Positions 61,225 through 64,000 of a stretch of DNA of 64,000 nucleotides are shown piece by piece (the first letter of the stretch is position 1; every line of letters begins with the position of its first letter). Both the position numbers and the translations under genes were made by a program. This DNA comes from Bacteroides sp. (GTDB lineage: Bacteria; Bacteroidota; Bacteroidia; Bacteroidales; Bacteroidaceae). The stretch lies in assembly GCF_028690125.1 (NCBI RefSeq), contig NZ_JAQVBV010000019.1:32898-96897 (forward strand), read 5' to 3'. The notes below the pieces were generated by a model that saw only the letters and a list, made by a program, of their open reading frames with translations, had not been told where the DNA came from and made no database searches.

Positions 61225-62079
61225 TTATGCAGCTAACTTTATCTCTATATTGGGATTTGTGTACAACATTATATCTGTATATTTTGTGTTGTAATTTATA
61301 TGTGAATTGCATTCCACTTTTCTGCATTTCTTAAATGGATTGCCTATAGATGGATTCTTTCCTATCCAGTCGCACAGCTCAAGAATAGAAGATTTGTTTG
61401 AAGTAAAGTAAACAAATGAAGAATCCTCCAACACATTCAGCACATCCAGATAATTAGCCAATTTCCAACACATTTTGTACGTGCCAACATCTGTGCTTAG
61501 ATATGGAGGATCAATCAGAAATACCACACCGGGAATATCCTTATACCGATTGAACACCTCTTTGTAATCTTCGCTGGTAATAGTTAGTCCTTCCAGATAG
61601 TCTTTCGGCTCAGGATAAGCAGAAGTGCGAATTCTGTTGTAGATAGTTTCTTTCTTCATTCCCTCTAAACTAAGCTTATATTTCATGGAAAACAACAAAG
61701 ATGAAGAAAGGGTTATATAATCCACATATCCATTTTCTTTCTCTTCATTACGAATACGTTCAAACACTTTATCCCGTGTTTCACCTGTAACAGCTTTTAA
61801 TCTCTTACACCCTTCTAAAATATGGCGTAAGTCTGATAATAAAGTATTGGTAGCAGGAATATTCCCCAACCGTTCACGATAGTTATCAAAGTCATTATAC
61901 ACCACAGTGGCATCGGGGCGGACACATTTAGTTATATGTGACAGAAGCCCAGACCCACCAAAGATATCCACAAACACTGTACTATCTGAGAACTGATCCA
62001 ACACTCTGATAAACTCCTTTGCGAACATACGCTTTTGCCCCACAAATGGTAGTGGGGCGGACAAATACATCTTTCTCAT
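61225..62079 (-). CDS. D12-class (Dam-like) DNA adenine N6-methyltransferase
   Basis: Class alpha order: APLPFVGQKRMFAKEF (motif X), VDIFGGSGLLSHITK (motif I, AdoMet), the target-recognition region, then VVFLIDPPYLSTD (motif IV, DPPY) and FVYFTSNKSS. It methylates adenine in a short target, probably GATC-like, though the recognition part differs from E. coli Dam. The start MRKMYLSAPL is chosen from internal Met residues; an upstream Met at 62106 is possible. Second gene of the inserted cassette. Confidence 0.85.
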   Translation of the reverse strand: MRKMYLSAPLPFVGQKRMFAKEFIRVLDQFSDSTVFVDIFGGSGLLSHITKCVRPDATVVYNDFDNYRERLGNIPATNTLLSDLRHILEGCKRLKAVTGETRDKVFERIRNEEKENGYVDYITLSSSLLFSMKYKLSLEGMKKETIYNRIRTSAYPEPKDYLEGLTITSEDYKEVFNRYKDIPGVVFLIDPPYLSTDVGTYKMCWKLANYLDVLNVLEDSSFVYFTSNKSSILELCDWIGKNPSIGNPFKKCRKVECNSHINYNTKYTDIMLYTNPNIEIKLAA

Positions 62080-62177
62080 TTTAATTCGTTTTAAAAATGG
62101 GTGCAAAGTTCATCAATGTTCATGTAAATATGTACTGAGCCCGTACTATTCCCACTGAAACGATTCTACAGTGCTAA

Positions 62178-62822
62178 TTATACATTAAGTCCAAAGCGTA
62201 CAGTCTCATCCCCATCTAATAACATACGAGTACCATGGATGTTGTTCTCGTAAATATGCACATTAGCAAGGTATAGAGTAATGGATTTTAGTGGCATTTC
62301 AATCTGCCTTGCCATCAAGTAAAGATGGTAAATATCAGAAGGCAATCCAAGATTGGCATCGCTACTTCTCTGATAAGCTGACAGCACCAATCCACCATCA
62401 TCCAATTGAAATTGCACCAAACTTAGACAAGGTGCCTGGTTACTTTCGGCACCGGTTTCGCCTAAGAACAACACGTAATTCTTACTACTTCGTTTCTCCC
62501 TATTAATACGTTCTATAAGTGGAGGAAGCTTCTCGAAGTAAGTAGGATAACTGTTCACAAGAATGGAACCACAATAATCCCACCAACTGATCCCTGCTTC
62601 ACGGTACTTTTCTACGCTACGTTCTCCTTGCATAAATAATTGCAGCTCACTTTTGAGTTTTTTTCTGGCAATATTATGCCCCTCGAATATGTCAAGTAGA
62701 TCAATCGGTGCAAGGTATAGTTGCTCATTAAGAAGATACGTTATATTCCCCTTCTTGTTGGTTTGCGTTTTCCCTGAAGTGAGAATTTTGTCCAAAATGC
62801 AATAATACTTGTTCATAACCAT
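62178..62822 (-). CDS. thymidylate-synthase-family enzyme with dCMP-type Asp (hydroxymethylase-like)
   Basis: TS fold motifs are visible: ELQLFMQGERSVEKY (Glu59), APCLSLVQFQL (nucleophile Cys132), YQRSSDANLGLPSDIYHLYL (Arg152, Ser153, Asp155) and LANVHIYENNI (His189, Tyr191). The residue eight after the RS-x-D Asp, Asn177 in E. coli ThyA, is Asp163; Asp at this place is what T4 dCMP hydroxymethylase uses to bind cytosine. At 214 residues it is shorter than ThyA and lacks the Arg-Arg pair, so phosphate binding may differ. First of the cassette pair; 5-hydroxymethyl-dCMP synthesis is inference. Confidence 0.65.
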   Translation of the reverse strand: MVMNKYYCILDKILTSGKTQTNKKGNITYLLNEQLYLAPIDLLDIFEGHNIARKKLKSELQLFMQGERSVEKYREAGISWWDYCGSILVNSYPTYFEKLPPLIERINREKRSSKNYVLFLGETGAESNQAPCLSLVQFQLDDGGLVLSAYQRSSDANLGLPSDIYHLYLMARQIEMPLKSITLYLANVHIYENNIHGTRMLLDGDETVRFGLNV

Positions 62823-62893
62823 TATTCTCTTTTAAGTTTGACATGCAATAAAGATAATAAGCAATGATAGTGATTGCAATACAAAAAAAACAT

Positions 62894-63136
62894 TCATACT
62901 GAAAAAGGGCTGCAGTCGCTCTTGAAATGTTTCACCAGTGTATATACTTTACGTTCACTCACAGAATACTTCTCGGCAAGCACAGCCACTATATATGAAA
63001 CTTTTTCACCCTTATTCAACAACTGCACATAGTCGGTATATAAATCAATATACACAGCATCTTCGAGGCGTATTCCAACCTCTAATAACTTTTTCAACAA
63101 ATCCCTGTTAAAGATTAGTATCTCAATTACTTTCAT
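62894..63136 (-). CDS. small HTH regulator
   Basis: An 80-residue protein with the C-terminal HTH VSYIVAVLAEKYSVSERKVY-TLVKHF, a Mor-like pattern widespread in Bacteroides phages. The N-terminal MKVIEILIFNRDLLKKLLEV is conserved in those proteins. Promoter-proximal in the inserted cassette and divergent from the structured RNA; it may regulate one or both. Confidence 0.65.
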   Translation of the reverse strand: MKVIEILIFNRDLLKKLLEVGIRLEDAVYIDLYTDYVQLLNKGEKVSYIVAVLAEKYSVSERKVYTLVKHFKSDCSPFSV

Positions 63137-63153
63137 ACAACAAATAAATTATA

Positions 63154-63161
63154 TCTTTGCA
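63154..63161 (+). promoter_or_regulatory. -7 element for the structured RNA
   Basis: TATCTTTG is an exact TAnnTTTG match on the plus strand, directed toward the pseudoknot RNA. The -33 region (TTTCATAC) is weaker. Confidence 0.5.
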
Positions 63162-63162
63162 T

Positions 63163-63290
63163 CGCCAATCATTTAATAAACGACAAAAAACCATAGTGCA
63201 ACAGAGGGTATTTGCCCCCGGTCGTGCACTTTGGTGTACTTGTTGTTCTAAGTGATTGGCGTTACTTTAACAGGCCGGGGGCTATTTTAC
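63163..63290 (+). ncRNA. candidate pseudoknotted small RNA
   Basis: Three perfect helices can form: CGCCAATCA (63163-63171) with TGATTGGCG (63253-63261), AGTGCA (63195-63200) with TGCACT (63225-63230), and GCCCCCGG (63214-63221) with CCGGGGGC (63275-63282). The third starts inside the loop of the second and crosses the first, giving a pseudoknot. The last helix is followed by TATTTT, so it could also act as a terminator. No good reading frame is present. Confidence 0.5.
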
Positions 63291-63341
63291 ATCCATCCCC
63301 GAAAGATTCTCATAATTATTTCATCTTCATTTTTCTATCAC

Positions 63342-63425
63342 CTATTCAAACACAATCATCGAGTAATGACTGATGGGTTTAAACTTCTGCGCCCATGCTT
63401 CGCAGTAATCGTCTATTCTGAACAT
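63342..63425 (-). pseudogene. 27-codon relic of the interrupted structural gene
   Basis: It reads MFRIDDYCEAWAQKFKPISH, then YSMIVFE and a stop. The first 20 residues equal the start of the intact gene at 60515-61036. It is the original 5' end, left behind the HD-domain gene after the cassette inserted. Confidence 0.7.
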
Positions 63426-63429
63426 GACT
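63370..63429. repeat. 60-bp direct repeat, right copy
   Basis: Partner of 60981-61040 (59 of 60 identical). The copy overlaps the 3' end of the HD-domain gene, so this junction is the ancestral one and the left copy is the newly supplied one. Confidence 0.9.
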
Positions 63430-63982
63430 GTTGTTTTTTATAATGATCTTCCCAAAGTAGGGCAATTTTAGCGAGAGGACGGGGACATAAAAATACACTT
63501 GGAACATACCATTCGCCCAATAGCTTCCATTCAGCAGCTTTATATTTATCCAAGCGATCTTGGTCCTTCTGTGAAAGTGGGCGATTCAGTCGGGAAACAT
63601 CCATATTGTCCCGCAAATCGCATAGCTTAACAGTGATAGCCACCGGATTCTCGCTTAACACTATTTTATCAATATAAATCGCATAATCTTCCATTCGATT
63701 CCGAGTAAGCAATTGCAATGCTTCCACAACCATTGAGCTAAATCCCGCTTCCCGAAGATCATCGAAGGTCATATCGGTATCCTCCACTACATCGTGAAGG
63801 ACAGCCACAATACCAGTAGTCAATACCAAGTCTTTGCTTAGTTTCGACATCTCATGTTGAGCTTTAACCATCACCCGGAGCGGATGAAGTATGTAAGGTT
63901 GCCCACCCTTGTCTTTTTGCCCTGCATGCTTTTCGGTAGCTAAGGCAATGGCTTTCTCTAATAATTCCTGTTCGTCAATCAT
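63413..63982 (-). CDS. HD-domain (p)ppGpp hydrolase-like protein
   Basis: Mesh1/SpoT hydrolase pattern: KHAGQKDKGGQPYILHPLRV (first metal His), VAVLHDVVEDTDMTFDDLRE (HD plus ED) and ITVKLCDLRDNMDVSRL (final Asp). Stand-alone HD hydrolases of this type remove alarmone phosphates or related nucleotides; phage copies may blunt the stringent response. Stop codon lies in the 60-bp repeat and originally overlapped the start of the structural gene by 13 bases. Confidence 0.8.
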   Translation of the reverse strand: MIDEQELLEKAIALATEKHAGQKDKGGQPYILHPLRVMVKAQHEMSKLSKDLVLTTGIVAVLHDVVEDTDMTFDDLREAGFSSMVVEALQLLTRNRMEDYAIYIDKIVLSENPVAITVKLCDLRDNMDVSRLNRPLSQKDQDRLDKYKAAEWKLLGEWYVPSVFLCPRPLAKIALLWEDHYKKQQSCSE

Positions 63983-64000
63983 TTCTTTCTGTTTTTTCAG

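Noticed and set aside
1..64000. CRISPR array
   Set aside because: No regularly spaced 24-40 base direct repeats; the only short tandem repeats are the 12-bp iterons and the protein-coding repeats.

Overview
The window reads as a Bacteroides chromosome, close to the B. thetaiotaomicron group by recall of gene order. Promoters have the Bacteroides form (TTTG at -33, TAnnTTTG at -7, about 19-20 bases apart). The core enzymes (class III fructose bisphosphatase, zwf-pgl-gnd, gmd-fcl), DUF6734, LA_2272-type repeat and PorT-type barrel proteins are all Bacteroidales families. No species call is possible from sequence alone.

Layout. (1) Bases 1-21.3 kb are the early region of a temperate phage. Almost every gene is on the minus strand: nucleotide metabolism and small proteins, a TET/GREB1-associated-type glycosyltransferase overlapping a ParB-like gene, a second long ParB protein, HNH and VRR-NUC nucleases, a winged-helix replication protein carrying iterons, an SNF2 helicase, NinB-like, SSB, PD-(D/E)XK nuclease and ERF annealing protein. 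An array of six aberrant tRNA genes (17.4-19.4 kb) follows. A divergent repressor gene with an inverted operator pair sits at 20.4 kb, and a frameshifted tail gene lies at 21.6-22.9 kb. (2) Bases 23-30 kb are accessory: an IS3-family remnant, a Gly/Ser-rich protein with a papain-like domain and three glycosyltransferase-type genes, an ECF-type sigma factor and an integrase remnant. (3) Bases 30.6-50.4 kb are host core: antiporter, DyP peroxidase, oxidative pentose phosphate operon, dicarboxylate symporter, GDP-fucose synthesis, acyl-CoA ligase, repeat surface protein, fbp, an AspT/YidE transporter, an sRNA, tRNA-Ser(GCU) and tRNA-Glu(CUC). (4) From 50.5 kb a second phage segment begins: integrase beside tRNA-Glu, then tape measure and tail or head-completion genes on the minus strand. 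It is interrupted by an outer-membrane-protein moron and by a 2.4 kb cassette (adenine methylase, thymidylate-synthase-family enzyme with a dCMP-type Asp, small HTH protein, structured RNA) flanked by 60-bp direct repeats.

The two strongest leads are these. First, the phage tRNA-like genes keep acceptor and T arms, and most keep a paired anticodon stem, but every anticodon loop is enlarged (14, 15, 26 or 30 nt) or contains other tRNA pieces. Second, there is a possible DNA hypermodification route: a dCMP-hydroxymethylase-like enzyme and Dam-family methylase at 61-63 kb, and a DNA-glycosyltransferase-like gene with ParB and a MazG-like pyrophosphohydrolase at 1-6 kb. The tail gene at 21.6 kb is the kind expected just downstream of the tape measure gene at 52 kb, so the two phage segments have the complementary ends of one phage type and flank about 27 kb of host DNA. 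Whether they are two prophages or one rearranged prophage cannot be decided here.
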